Shown here one piece after another: positions 1 to 9,350 of a DNA stretch of 33,052 bases. Made by a program: the position numbers and the translations under genes. The first letter of the stretch is position 1, and each line of letters begins with the position of its first letter. The stretch comes from Chara braunii. Lineage: Eukaryota; Streptophyta; Charophyceae; Charales; Characeae. The stretch lies in assembly GCA_003427395.1 (NCBI GenBank), contig BFEA01000228.1, positions 865,564 to 898,615 on the forward strand, written 5' to 3'. The notes under the pieces are model-generated. The model searched no databases and was not told the origin of the DNA. It saw nothing but the letters and a program-made list of their open reading frames with translations.

Positions 1-650
1 CCCTCACATGTTTATTTAAAGTATTATGGACAATTGGATTATGCTCTCTCTTTGTCGCGACTCTCGTGATCAAAAGTCGATAAGAAGTTGATGTCAACGA
101 ACTCAACCAAAAAAGAAACCTGTCCCCACTGCCTTTCCACCCTACCCCCCACAGACTGCCATGGCATTGCCGTGATAGGACTGCGCTTTTTTCTTTTACC
201 TTTTTCTTCAAAATGGTGGTAGCCCCAAGATTGTTCTATCCATCAGGGCTGGGTAGGAAGAAGAAACTAATCAATCATTTGACAAGGCACTCAGAAAATT
301 TGTGCATGAAGGCTAATCTCACACAGAGACACACACACAGAGAGAGAGAGAGGCCTGAGGGGAGAGTAGGTAGGGAGAGGGAGCGAGAGACGTACCTGTT
401 TGAGAGTGCAGGTGGCCATAGTGGCCGGAATGGACGTACAAGAGACTCTATTGTATAAGACACAAATTTTCGAACAATTTCCGGAGTGCTCTTAACTTCT
501 TATATTGTGTTTGTGTGCATCTCGTGTGCGAAGCTGTTACTTAGCTTCTTACGGTAACTAACTTGTGGCGTGGTAAAGTCTTAACTTCTCTGAAGCTTAA
601 ATAGTAGTAACTCAGTTCTTGCCTGGTAACTAACTTTTCAATGTTTCATG
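1..650. other. No gene seen; low-complexity and TAACTAACTT-rich DNA
   Basis: No coding signal was recognised. There is a short (CA)n/(GA)n tract at about 320-385. From about 480 onward short motifs of the type TAACTAACTT and GTAACTCAGTT recur irregularly. The same motif style continues on the other side of the MITE at 651-813, so the MITE appears to have been inserted into this older repeat field. Confidence 0.5.
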
Positions 651-813
651 TTAAGCCACCAGTGCCTTTCCCATACGTCGGCCGCGGGCATTGCGCGCCG
701 GCCCGAAAATCAAGACTGGCCGCTGATTCGATTTATCGGCGGCTGTCCTTCAGGCCAGCACGTTACCCGGCGGGCCTCTGAAAAAATAGCTGGGAAAGGT
801 ACTGGTAGTGTAA
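651..813. mobile_element. MITE, family A (YTTAA ends), complete copy
   Basis: A 163-bp element with imperfect terminal inverted repeats. The left end reads TTAAGCCACCAGTGCCTTTC and the right end TGGGAAAGGTACTGGTAGTG. The interior carries the family block GCCGCTGATTCGATTTATC near 721. It has no coding capacity. Other copies are at 2672, 23634 and 24868, with partial ends at 4795, 13473 and 20515. The TTAA-type target resembles that of piggyBac or Harbinger MITEs, but the superfamily cannot be assigned from this window. Confidence 0.75.
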
Positions 814-2010
814 CTTTTTAACTCAGTTATTGGCAGGTAACTAACTTCTCATGTTAATTTGCTAACTATAACTTACTGGTAACCAGCTTGCCTGGTAACC
901 AGCTTGGAATAGTAACTAACCTCCTTGTTTCAAGTTGGTTGTAACTACCTTGTAGATAGTAGCGGACTTCTCGATCGGTAAGCAACTTCAAGTTCTTGGT
1001 TTTCAGTATCGATACCAAGGGTAACTTCATCTAAGGAAACATTTATTGACAAGTTGTGACAAGTTGTGGGCACAGCACACCCAGCAGAGGTGTTGCGCGG
1101 CGAATCCTTTGCATTCGATTTTGAATTTGTTGTTGCCCTAATGCAATCATGGTGTTTGTTGTTGCGTGGCGGATCGCTTTCGATTTTGAATTTCAATTGG
1201 CATCCAACTTGGGAAACCCGTGTGCAGCCTGTGATAAAGAACCTTGCAGCATTTGCTGCAACTGGACTTGCAATGTATTTGACTCCTATCTTTGGGACTC
1301 CGCGGGGATTCAGCGGTGAAGAGGAAGGCGGAAACAATGGAGACGGCTCGCGATGAAGAATCGCACAGACACGAACAGTCTCCATCCAGTGCCAGCTCGT
1401 CGGCATTTCCAGGTCAGCAGCTATTCTCTAATGAACTTGGTGGGGAAGGGAAAGGGAGAGAAAAACTGTACATTGCCAACAAAAAACGGTAAATTTTGCA
1501 GCTCGACAACGACTTCCCGACTGTATCACTGCGGTAAAATGGTGTTATTGTGGTAAAATGGACCAGATGGTGAATTTTTTTTTCACCACCGGTAAAACGG
1601 TTTTGTTGTGGTGAAATGGACCAAATTGTACACTGATGACACCCCTAGCACAGTCCCAAGTGACTCCAAAGCTTATCAGATGAACGACAACAATGGAATT
1701 CAGGGAAACGAAAAAAGAAAGAAAGAAAGAAAGAAAGAAAACCTGCATTTAAGCTGCGTAAACATAGTAGAGGAGTAAGGGTAGGGTGAGGGGAAGCTTG
1801 TCCACAGACTTCACACCCTTTTTTTTGCCCCACATCTTTCTTTGTTGAAGGCAGGGGCCAGAAAAGTACAAGAAGTTATAACTCATTAAGGGGAAACATA
1901 TGGAGGGATATAAAGTTATAAACTATTATAAAGTATAGTAGTGAGTATTTGCGTGGAAGAAACATAGGCAGGGATGAGACGTACTATTCATAATAATATT
2001 AAATAATTTA
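814..2010. other. No confident gene; small internal duplications
   Basis: An open frame on + at 1066-1356 could not be matched to a known family. It contains an internal near-duplication (the motif TTCGATTTTGAATTT occurs twice, about 70 bp apart). At about 1530-1630 the phrase GTGGTAAAATGGACCA is repeated with changes. A (GAAA)n microsatellite lies at 1706-1741. No feature here is firmly coding. Confidence 0.4.
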
Positions 2011-2041
2011 GTTAGACCACCAGTATGAGTCCGGAGCTTCT

Positions 2042-2367
2042 GCTGAGAGGTATTATCCATAAGAATTTAGTCAAACCACCTGTACGAGGCCCCTCGTCCG
2101 CAGTTTCTGGCGGTATACAAGGAGGTGATGCTTTCAATGTAACGGACCAGTTCGATCCGGCCGGGCGCAAAAAAAAAGAAAGGGTTTGGCAATTTAGAGC
2201 CAGTACAAAGCTGAGAGGTACTATCCATAAGAATTTAGTCAAACCACCAGTACGAGGCCCCTCGTCCGCAGTTTCTGGCAGTATACAAGGAGGTGGTGCT
2301 TTCAATGTAACGGACCAGTTCGATCCGGTCGGGCGCAAAAAGAAGAAAGGGTTTGGCAATTTAGGGT
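2042..2367. repeat. Tandem duplication, two copies of ~168 bp
   Basis: The segment beginning GCTGAGAGGTATTATCC at 2042 recurs at about 2210 with only a few differences. Both copies share the blocks GAGGCCCCTCGTCCGCAG and AACGGACCAGTTCGATCCGG. The frame stays open through both copies on each strand, but the peptide is unfamiliar and I treat it as non-coding. The phrase CAAACCACCAGTACGAGG weakly recalls the left end of MITE family A. Confidence 0.8.
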
Positions 2368-2428
2368 CCGTTGTACTGGCGCTTTGAGAAGAAAGCTAGG
2401 CAAGGGAAGGGAGTACTATCTATAACTT

Positions 2429-2551
2429 TAGGTCTCGCTCCACTACTCACCACAGGCACAAAAGACAAAAATATGGTGGTGTATCTTCCCATGTTCTAGA
2501 AGAGGATTCCTTCTCATTTTTCATATTTGGCGAGTAGTGGTGTGAGGCCCT
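2429..2551. mobile_element. MITE, family B (CTCGCTCCACTACTCACC ends)
   Basis: About 120 bp bounded by inverted ends. The left is GGTCTCGCTCCACTACTCAC and the right is GGCGAGTAGTGGTGTGAGGC. Inside the left arm is GGCACAAAAGACAAAAATATGG, which matches the right arm of the copy near 21160 in inverted form. No target-site duplication could be fixed. Related elements lie at 21070-21331 and, much larger, at 27541-28485. Confidence 0.65.
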
Positions 2552-2671
2552 TTCCCTTTCTTTGGTGGAGCCAGGGGTAAAACTGTACTCAAAATTTAGC
2601 AAGAAGAGAAAACTTAGGTAAGAAAGTAGTATAAGCATTTAGCAAGAAGAAAACTTCGTTCCCCCCCCCCG

Positions 2672-3012
2672 TTAAACCACCACTACCTTTCCCGTGGTTG
2701 GGAAAAGTGGGAATATAGCCTACCCCGCATTCTTGGGGGGCCGGGCCGAAAGCAGACAGCCGCTGATTTTTTTTATTTATTTTTTTTTGGGTCCCTTCGC
2801 TAGAAGAGGTGATAAGAGCACCCCCTCCTAGCGGACTGCCTGGTTGCTCCAATCTATTGGCGGGGAGCAGCACCTGCTGGAAAACGGGAGACAGCCACTG
2901 ATTAAATTCATAGGCGGCTTACGTTTCGTTTCCCGCCTCCGAGCCTTGCAGGTACGGCCCCGCAGCCAACAACTTGGAAAGGTAGTGGTCCGGAAAGGTA
3001 GTGGTCCTTTAA
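2672..3012. mobile_element. MITE, family A, interrupted by a retroposon
   Basis: The left end TTAAACCACCACTACCTTTC and the right end GGAAAGGTAGTGGTCCTTTAA are inverted repeats of family A. The last part of the right end is duplicated (GGAAAGGTAGTGGTCC twice). The element is split by about 120 bp of foreign DNA at 2769-2888. Removing that insert leaves an interior that resembles the uninterrupted copies at 651 and 24868. Confidence 0.7.
2769..2888 (-). mobile_element. Poly(A)-tailed retroposon (copy R1) inserted in a MITE
   Basis: Read on -, the insert begins near the family motif GCTGCTCCCCGCCAATAGAT and ends in a poly(A)-like tract (+ strand T run at about 2767-2788). It is flanked by direct repeats AGACAGCCGCTGATT (2754-2768) and AGACAGCCACTGATT (2889-2903), 14 of 15 bases alike. 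This is the signature of target-primed retroposition. Related 3' motifs occur at 14064, 16827, 17239, 20241 and 23482. Confidence 0.7.
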
Positions 3013-3480
3013 GAAGAAGGGAACTTAGCAAGGGCCAAGAAGTGTGAAGAACTTAGGAAGAAGAAGCATTGCATAGTTTGTCTCACACACGATTACCTCC
3101 TTGACCAGGCTGGATTTCTGAAAATCTGATGACAATCATGACATCTTCCCTCGAAGAATAGAAGGTGCGGTCACCACACAGCGTGTATTGGAGTAGAAAC
3201 TGGCCTGAATACACACAGCATGACTACGCATTCGAATCGGCGACAGACAGTAATCATCCTTTTCAACAACACGCTTTTTCAAATAGGGAATGCGGGAATA
3301 TGTAGGCATCCTGTCTAATTGTCCAGTCCCCTGTGCTGGATATTGACAGAAAGAAAAAAAAAAAATGTATGTGTAAGTAGGAGCTTGACTGGCTGGATCT
3401 GCAAGGTTGCACCACTGTCCTCATCTCCAAAGATAATTTGCGCGCTAGATTGTGGAGTAAGAGTCCTGTGTATGATTTTT
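3013..3480. other. No gene seen
   Basis: Unique-looking sequence without a recognised open frame, RNA gene or repeat, apart from a short A-rich tract at about 3350-3365. Confidence 0.5.
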
Positions 3481-3493
3481 AAAAGTTCAAACT

Positions 3494-3713
3494 CTAAAAT
3501 TGGAAAAAATAGGGGGGGAGTTACCCCGATAGGACTTCACATGAGATTGTTACTGGAGGATTTGGGGCGAAGTTGAAAAAAACAGGGGGGAGTTACCCCG
3601 ATAGGACTGCAAATGAGATTGTTACCGGAGGATTAGGGGTAAAATTGGAAAAAACAGGGGGGAGTTACCCCGATAGGACTTTACATAAGATTGTTACTGG
3701 AGGATTTGGGGCT
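3494..3713. repeat. Tandem repeat, three copies of 72 bp
   Basis: The block AGTTACCCCGATAGGACT starts at 3519, 3591 and 3663, exactly 72 bp apart. Each unit also contains GGGGGGAGTTACCCC, which can fold on itself, and GAGATTGTTACTGGAGGATT with small changes. The frames through the array are open but low in information and probably not coding. Confidence 0.85.
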
Positions 3714-3724
3714 CCATGGCTGGT

Positions 3725-3745
3725 GGGGCGGGGCGGGGTTCGGGG
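3725..3745 (+). other. Perfect G-quadruplex motif
   Basis: Four runs of four G separated by 1, 1 and 3 bases, immediately followed by a C run. This fits the strict four-tetrad G-quadruplex pattern on + strand. It lies just after the 72-bp array and just before the hairpin at 3759. Confidence 0.8.
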
Positions 3746-3758
3746 CCCCCATCCTCGT

Positions 3759-3815
3759 GGCATATATAATGGGACTCTGGGTACAGTGGGCTGTTTCATG
3801 GCCATTATATATGCC
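3759..3815. repeat. Perfect 14-bp inverted repeat (stem-loop)
   Basis: GGCATATATAATGG at 3759-3772 is mirrored exactly by CCATTATATATGCC at 3802-3815, with a 29-base loop. The AT-rich stem lies in an otherwise very GC-rich stretch. It may be part of a decayed MITE; no further ends were found. Confidence 0.75.
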
Positions 3816-4018
3816 CCGGGGAAGGAGTGGCTAATGGGCCCGCCTCCTTCCCCCCTAAACCCCCTCGAAGGGTGTCTTGGGCCACGTGGACAAGGGCCAT
3901 CCCCTATTTCTATGTGAACTGATTTTGCTTGCCAGTGATGAGCAACCGGACTGATGCCCCCCATAATAGAAGACGTGATGGTTTTTTTTTTTTTAATTGG
4001 AAAAAACAATCACGAAAA

Positions 4019-4135
4019 TTATGTACTATTTAGCAGAGCAGAAGCAAGCGCACTGTATTGAATGAAGCTGGACCATNTTATGTACTATTTAGCAGAGCAG
4101 AAGCAAGCGCACTGTATTGAATGAAGCTGGACCAT
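4019..4135. repeat. Exact 58-bp duplication around a single N
   Basis: Bases 4019-4076 and 4078-4135 are identical and are separated only by an N at 4077. Identical copies either side of a one-base placeholder are typical of an assembly join between overlapping contig ends, so this is probably artefact rather than biology. Confidence 0.85.
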
Positions 4136-4137
4136 TG

Positions 4138-4355
4138 AAGCCACATGGGAATGGGACTGTAGTCAGTGTACCACATTTAGCCACATGAGAATGGAACTGC
4201 ACCCCATTCAGCCGCATGGGAATGGGACCGCGCCCCATCCAGCCACATGGGATGGAAGTGGACCATTTTAGCCACATGGGAATGGGACTGTACCCCATTC
4301 GGTCATGCGACTATACCCCATCCAGCCACATGGGGATCGGACCACGCCCCATTAT
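4138..4355. repeat. Degenerate 30-40 bp minisatellite
   Basis: About six units built on AGCCACATGGGAATGGGAC followed by a variable CCCCATYC block. Units start near 4138, 4180, 4211, 4242, 4271 and 4325. Spacing is irregular and substitutions are frequent, so the array is old. A purine-rich GAGAA-type tract follows at 4360-4445. Confidence 0.75.
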
Positions 4356-4445
4356 CAGAGAAAAGAAAAGAGAAGAGAAGAGGGAAGCAAAGAGAACAGA
4401 GAAGAGGAGAAAGAGAGAAGAGAAGAGAGAAGAGAAGAGAAGACA

Positions 4446-4794
4446 GGGATTCCAAGCTCGATGAGCTCTTAACTGCATAACGGCTCTGTACATAATGAAG
4501 GATGGATCCCAGATCAGATGGAGGGATGTTGTATGTATCTTCGTAAGGTCCGCGCCTCCTGTCAGCCTATGTTAATGGAGGCTCAAAACGGGAGCAAGAT
4601 GACGTAGTACCATGTGAAAGACTAAAGCCGTGCTGACACTCGCACGTGGAGGGGTCACACATCAGTTTTCCGTTTATCTCAGCATTGCATCGTTCTCCAT
4701 GCATTGTCTGTTCTTTGATCGTGAATCACACGTGAGCCGCCAGGGGATCTGGTGGTTCGCTGGTTAGAACTTCAAAAGGCTTCAGATTTTAGGC
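4446..4794. other. No gene seen
   Basis: No credible open frame, RNA gene or repeat was recognised between the purine tract and the partial MITE end at 4795. Confidence 0.4.
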
Positions 4795-4865
4795 TTTAAA
4801 CCATCAGTACATTTCCCAGCCATTTTTCTTCGACGCGGCTGCATGCGCGCCACAAGTTTAAGGTG
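4795..4865. mobile_element. MITE family A, left end only
   Basis: TTTAAACCATCAGTACATTT followed by CCCAGCC matches the left terminus of family A. No matching right end follows within the expected 150-170 bp, so this copy is truncated. Confidence 0.5.
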
Positions 4866-5050
4866 TCGGCCTACAAGAGCAAAATGGAGAGCAGCACCAG
4901 CCAAAAGAGGGCCTGCACCGGTTCGTTTTTTTTTTGCACGCAGTGCATTTTGAGGCTTGGCAAGCGAAGGGTCAAAAACTCAAAATACTGGCGTTATATA
5001 TACCTAGTCCGCCTACGAAGCAGCATTCATTCTTCAGGCACTTCGTGGCG

Positions 5051-5107
5051 GTAGGACTCCAACGCTAGCATAGCGCAGCAGTAGGGCTTCAGCGCTAGTA
5101 TAGCGCA

Positions 5108-5185
<78 letters not shown>

Positions 5186-5312
5186 GGTTATGGCGGAGAC
5201 CAAGGGACTTACCTGAGGACTTACCTGTCGGCTCCAGCGCTCCAGCTTCGTCTTCCGTGCATCCATACCTGCATCAAGGCGACACCTTTCGCAGGTTAGT
5301 ACCTGGTACCCA

Positions 5313-5372
<60 letters not shown>

Positions 5373-5501
5373 GGTTATGGTGGAGGCCAGGGGACTTACC
5401 TGAGGACTTACCTGACGGCTCCAGCTCTCCAGCTTCGTCTTCCGTGCATCCATACCTGCATCAAGGCGACACCTTTCGCAGGTTAGTACCTGGCACCCAG
5501 N

Positions 5502-5572
<71 letters not shown>

Positions 5573-5575
5573 TCT
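5051..5575. repeat. (AG)n microsatellites inside a 187-bp tandem duplication
   Basis: First come two 30-bp copies of GTAGGACTCCAACGCTAGCA and its following TAGCGCAGCA (5051 and 5081). Long (AG)n tracts lie at 5109-5181, 5315-5368 and 5502-5569. The unique stretch between the first two tracts is repeated between the second and third with a period of about 187 bp. A single N at 5501 marks an assembly uncertainty. Confidence 0.85.
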
Positions 5576-6116
5576 TCATCCTCCTCCTCCAGTCCATCGC
5601 TCTTCTCCTTCCCGTCCAGCGCTCTGGTCCCTCCTCCTTCGTCAGACTATGTGAGAGAGAGAGAGAGAGAGAGATTTGCGACATTGAGACTCGGTGACAT
5701 TGATGTTCAGACTTGACATATGAGCAGCGACATTGTGGGGGACTGTTTTGGGATCGGTATTGACGACATTTTGGGTTGACGACATCTCTCCTTGTTCGCC
5801 CCCCCTTCTTCGTCTCTCCTCCCTCCTCCTCATCCATGTATGTCGGTACCTGGCGCTTCATCTCTGTGTGATAGCGCCAGGTCCCCCTTCACACCTTGTG
5901 ATGATGATGATGATGATGATGTTCAGTCTCTGTCACGACATTCATTGGGTCTGATTATTGGCAATTCAGTCCTCCACTGTGCTATCCTTGCTACATCTGT
6001 GAGCGGTCGGTTCTTGGTTCTGGTCTGCACCATATTGACATGCGACAGTTTGGTATCGGGGCCGACCTCTCAGATGAGGATCTGCCCAATCAAAGTTACT
6101 ATCTTGATTCATCAGA
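5576..6116. other. No gene seen; pyrimidine-rich and short microsatellites
   Basis: Contains a CTC-rich stretch, a further (AG)n tract at about 5650-5673 and (ATG)n at about 5899-5921. Open frames here are by-products of simple sequence. Confidence 0.5.
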
Positions 6117-6121
6117 CTGAT

Positions 6122-6153
<32 letters not shown>

Positions 6154-6215
6154 CGATTGATCGGTTGATCGGTTGATCGAGTGATCGATTGATTGATTGA
6201 TTAATTGATTGATTA

Positions 6216-6249
<34 letters not shown>

Positions 6250-6385
6250 CGACTGATCGATTGGTTGATTGATTAATTGATTGATTGATTGATGATTGAT
6301 TGATCGATTGATTGATTGATTGATTCATTCATTCATTCATTCATTGACTGATTAATTGATTGATTGATTGATTAATGATTAATTA
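6117..6385. repeat. (GATT)n microsatellite
   Basis: About 265 bp of GATT units with scattered GATC, TAAT and CATT variants. The NQSI-type peptide on - strand is a product of this repeat and not a gene. Confidence 0.95.
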
Positions 6386-6436
6386 ACCAATCAATTACTG
6401 ACTTTTTTTATTTTCTTAGGCTATTACTTCGTTTTT

Positions 6437-6601
6437 CTCCTTAAATCCAATTACAGAAATCCTGCATTCCTCGGAATTCTGCGATTTTTGGAAAAATCCG
6501 GAATTCCGTGAATTTCGGAAATCCCCAAATTTTGCGAATTTCTACGAATTACAAATTCCGCAAATTTCACGAAATCCATGAAACCCGGAAATTCCGCGAT
6601 C
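6437..6601. repeat. Degenerate self-complementary GAATTTCGCGAAATTCC-like repeat
   Basis: Roughly ten short words such as GGAATTCTGCGATTTTTGG, GGAATTCCGTGAATTTCGG and GCAAATTTCACGAAATCC follow one another. Each is nearly its own reverse complement around a central CG. It is either an ancient satellite or a decayed foldback. No coding function is suggested. Confidence 0.6.
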
Positions 6602-6819
6602 AAAGGATTGAGGTCACTAGCACGTTAAGGTTAGCTCACTACTACTAAAGTACTAACCATGCCTGCCTGACATACATCGACAGATATAAAAAAATAAAAA
6701 ATAAAAATAAAAAAGAGAGCTTTTTTTTTGTCGATTCTTTTTTCTGTTGATTAGTGTCAAACGAAGGGATTGGAAATTGCTGTTCGAATTGTTTTCCAAG
6801 TGCCACGTCAGCAGCTTGA

Positions 6820-7326
6820 ATGCTCCAATGCAGCGCAGGACTCGCAGCACAACAAGGTTCTGCACCAGCATCATCTGATGTTGCCGTACGTCAGCCACCT
6901 ACTGTCGACTGCCAGCAGCCAGCAGTCGCAGGCATGGAAGCAGTAGCAGCAGCCCCAGGGAGCTCACACGGGGGCAGCTCATCTCCAGGGGCACCAGGTC
7001 TGGGCCTGCCTGGCCTGACTGGGCAAGCGCCCAACGAGACCGTCGAGGCCTATCAGCTCCGTGTGGCCAACTTCTTGGACTTCATCAACGAAGAGAGGAA
7101 GTGCGGCGACGACACCGAGGCCGCTCGCATCCTTGCATCTGAACAGGCAGCAGCGGAGCAGCAAGGACAACAGGCTGAAGCAGCAGCGGCGATCAACCAA
7201 TTAAGGAGGATCGCCTGCACGACGCTGCAACAGCGAGAGATGGACTACGTGGCGACACTCAGAAAATGGCACTTTACGCCACGAACAACAACAGCAACCC
7301 GGCGGACGCAGAGAAGACCAAGTTAG
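6820..7326 (+). pseudogene. Ty3/gypsy gag, N-terminal part
   Basis: This is the first traceable part of an LTR-retrotransposon gag frame. The protein is rich in Ala, Gln and Pro, with coiled-coil-like stretches such as EQAAAEQQGQQAEAAAAINQ. The last residues of the frame are out of phase: a gag-like frame resumes at about 7266 in another phase, so a small indel lies between about 7250 and 7326. No LTR, primer-binding site or polypurine tract was found upstream, so the 5' end of the element seems to be lost. The assignment rests on continuity with the downstream zinc knuckle, protease and reverse transcriptase. Confidence 0.6.
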
Positions 7327-7994
7327 AAATCGCCATGATGACTGCACAGCTCATAGCAATGTGCAATTGGCAGCAGCAGGAGCTGCAGCGCTTGGCGCAG
7401 GTGATTGACAGCAACCGGGACCAACAAGATGGCACCAACCGAGGTTTTCACACCCTCTTCGAAGAATTGGACAACACGGATGCCGCCACACCTAGCGGCG
7501 AACCTCTAGTCCACCAGCCGTCCATGCGACAACTGGAGCAGCGGATCGACCATGTGGTCACCACCATCGGCGACATTGGCACGTTCACGGAACCAGCAAT
7601 GATCAGTCACCAGATTGCTTCGTTGACCAGCAGTCGCCGTACGCTGCAGCAGCGACCATCGGGTAGTGTCCAGCAACATCCGTTTAAGATGCCAAACTTC
7701 AACATTGAGAAGTTTGACGACTACACCAAGCAGGAGCCTCTCGCATGGTGGCAAGGCTGTACCACGGAACTAAGCTTCCGCGAAGTCCCCGACCATCTCA
7801 AGCTCGCGGCACTCTACCTCAACACCACTGGTGTGTGCCAAGTCTGGGTCAACCACCTGGCGGTCAAGGAAGGAGTCAATATGGACCGCCTTCACACCAA
7901 GTTGGACTGGGACACCGTTGAAGCTCTGTGGAAAGCATGCTTCATCGTCCACGACGAGGTTGCCAGGGGCATCAATAAAGTTTTCCAAATGTAG
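7266..7994 (+). pseudogene. Ty3/gypsy gag, capsid region
   Basis: The frame contains a retrotransposon gag capsid-like block near residues 140-235, with motifs such as FDDYTKQEPLAWWQGC and LKLAALYLNTTGVCQVW. Gag would form the particle that packages the element RNA. The frame ends at 7992-7994 and the homologous reading continues in another phase from 8018, so a second frameshift lies near 7990. The piece before 7266 and the piece after 8018 belong to the same ancestral gag. Confidence 0.7.
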
Positions 7995-8017
7995 CAAGGG
8001 AGCCAGCTGACGCGCAA

Positions 8018-8578
8018 ATGGTTACCGAATGGCAAAAGATTGTTGCCCTTCCGGATCTGAAATTACCGTTCTCACACATTCGTCGCAAGTTTTTCAAATG
8101 TTCAGTCGACTCCTTAACGCAAGCATTGGGACTAGTGGGGGACTATGACGATTTCGATACAATCGTCACGCAAGCACGCTCCCTCATCCAACACAATCGG
8201 CGTGCCACGAACGAAAAGACCGGACAGCCGAACTTTGTGGACAAAGGCAAAGGACCACGGACACAGCCTGTAGCTGCAGTCCAACCAAATGGACAAGAAG
8301 AAGACCCGGCATCGACTTTAGGGCCAAGTGAAGGAAGCCAAGTCAATGCCATTCCGTCGCGACGCAGCACACGAAAGAAAAAGGCGAAACCAGCATCGAC
8401 GTCGGAAGCCGGACAGCCGAATCAGCCATGGGCAAAGTTCAGTCTTACGGAGGAGCAATACAAGCTCCGCCAGAAGTACGGATGCTGCTTTTGGTGTAAT
8501 AGCACCAAGCACACTCCGACTCAATGCCCCGACAAGGGCAAAGACGACGTTCGCCCACGACAAAGCTCGGGAAACTGA
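8018..8578 (+). pseudogene. Ty3/gypsy gag, nucleocapsid with CCHC zinc knuckle
   Basis: The C-terminal part of gag. A basic, low-complexity linker (RRSTRKKKAKPAS) precedes a perfect zinc knuckle, CFWCNSTKHTPTQC, encoded at 8486-8527 (C-x2-C-x4-H-x4-C). This motif binds element RNA in known gag nucleocapsids. The frame closes soon after the knuckle and the element continues in a different phase. The knuckle itself is intact, although the gene as a whole cannot be translated. Confidence 0.8.
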
Positions 8579-9350
8579 GCTCCATGGAAAGTGAGGCGGC
8601 TCCACTTTCCATTCCGTCGGACACGGTTGCCTTGCTAGCAACCTCCTACATGTTCGGGGAGCATGCGGATGTCGCAAGTCTTCGGGAAGATTTCAAAGAC
8701 TATGCTGTCCAGCTGGTCGCTCCATTGGACCTACCTCTCCACGTCATGACGCTCACGTATGCGCGGTTCCATCACCGTCGACAAACGACCCGACTTCATC
8801 ACCGACACTACTATCATTCGGGGACTCGTCGGTGTGGTCAAAACTTGAGGACCTCGATCCGTTGACGACGGAAGACTTCCAATGGTTGGCTCTTCCCCCA
8901 TCCGGTTCGCTGCCGAAACCGCATTGCAACGCCTTGATGGCGGAGCTACGCAAGTACTTGCACGCTGCAGTACCAACTCCGTTGACGGACGACGGAGTAG
9001 CGGTTGTTGACCTTTGCGAGTATCTTTCGAAGATCGATCGCGAGTACGCCACGCAATGGTACGACAACATCGACGCGCCGTTACTTTACATTCGCATTCA
9101 GATCGGAAAGGTGACCTGCAGCGCCTTGATCGATTGTGGAGCTACTCGCAACTACATCAGCCAAGACTTCATGGTGCGCTCCGGCCTCGGGCCGTGCATT
9201 CGAAGGAAGTCGCAGTCCACACAAGTCACATTGGCCAACTATCACACACACAAGTCCATTGACCGGTGCATTGATGCGGCGCCCGTATACTTTGCCCCGC
9301 ACGCACGCGAGGCCGTGTCCTTCAACGTTTTGGACACAGTTCGACATGAT
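8524..9350 (+). pseudogene. Ty3/gypsy linker and aspartic protease
   Basis: A linker in one phase (to about 8800) passes to another phase from 8832. There the sequence ALIDCGATRNYIS (about 9123-9161) matches the active-site region of retroelement aspartic proteases, usually D-S/T-G. Here the middle residue is Cys (gat tgt gga at 9132-9140), so the catalytic triplet is altered. The downstream block FNVLDTVRHDLGH fits the flap-to-C-terminal region. A further frameshift near 9350 leads into the frame upstream of the reverse transcriptase. Confidence 0.7.

Noticed and set aside
2012-2387. Open frames on both strands over the 168-bp duplication
   Set aside because: Duplicated sequence keeps frames open by chance; no known domain, and both strands are equally open.
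3494-4355. CRISPR-like repeat spacing
   Set aside because: The units are directly tandem with no unique spacers, and the context is eukaryotic.
5274-5861. 195-residue Ser-Leu-rich frame on -
   Set aside because: It runs through (AG)n tracts and an N; composition is wholly explained by the microsatellite.
5966-6328. Long NQSI-rich open frame on -
   Set aside because: It is a translation of the (GATT)n microsatellite with no independent coding evidence.
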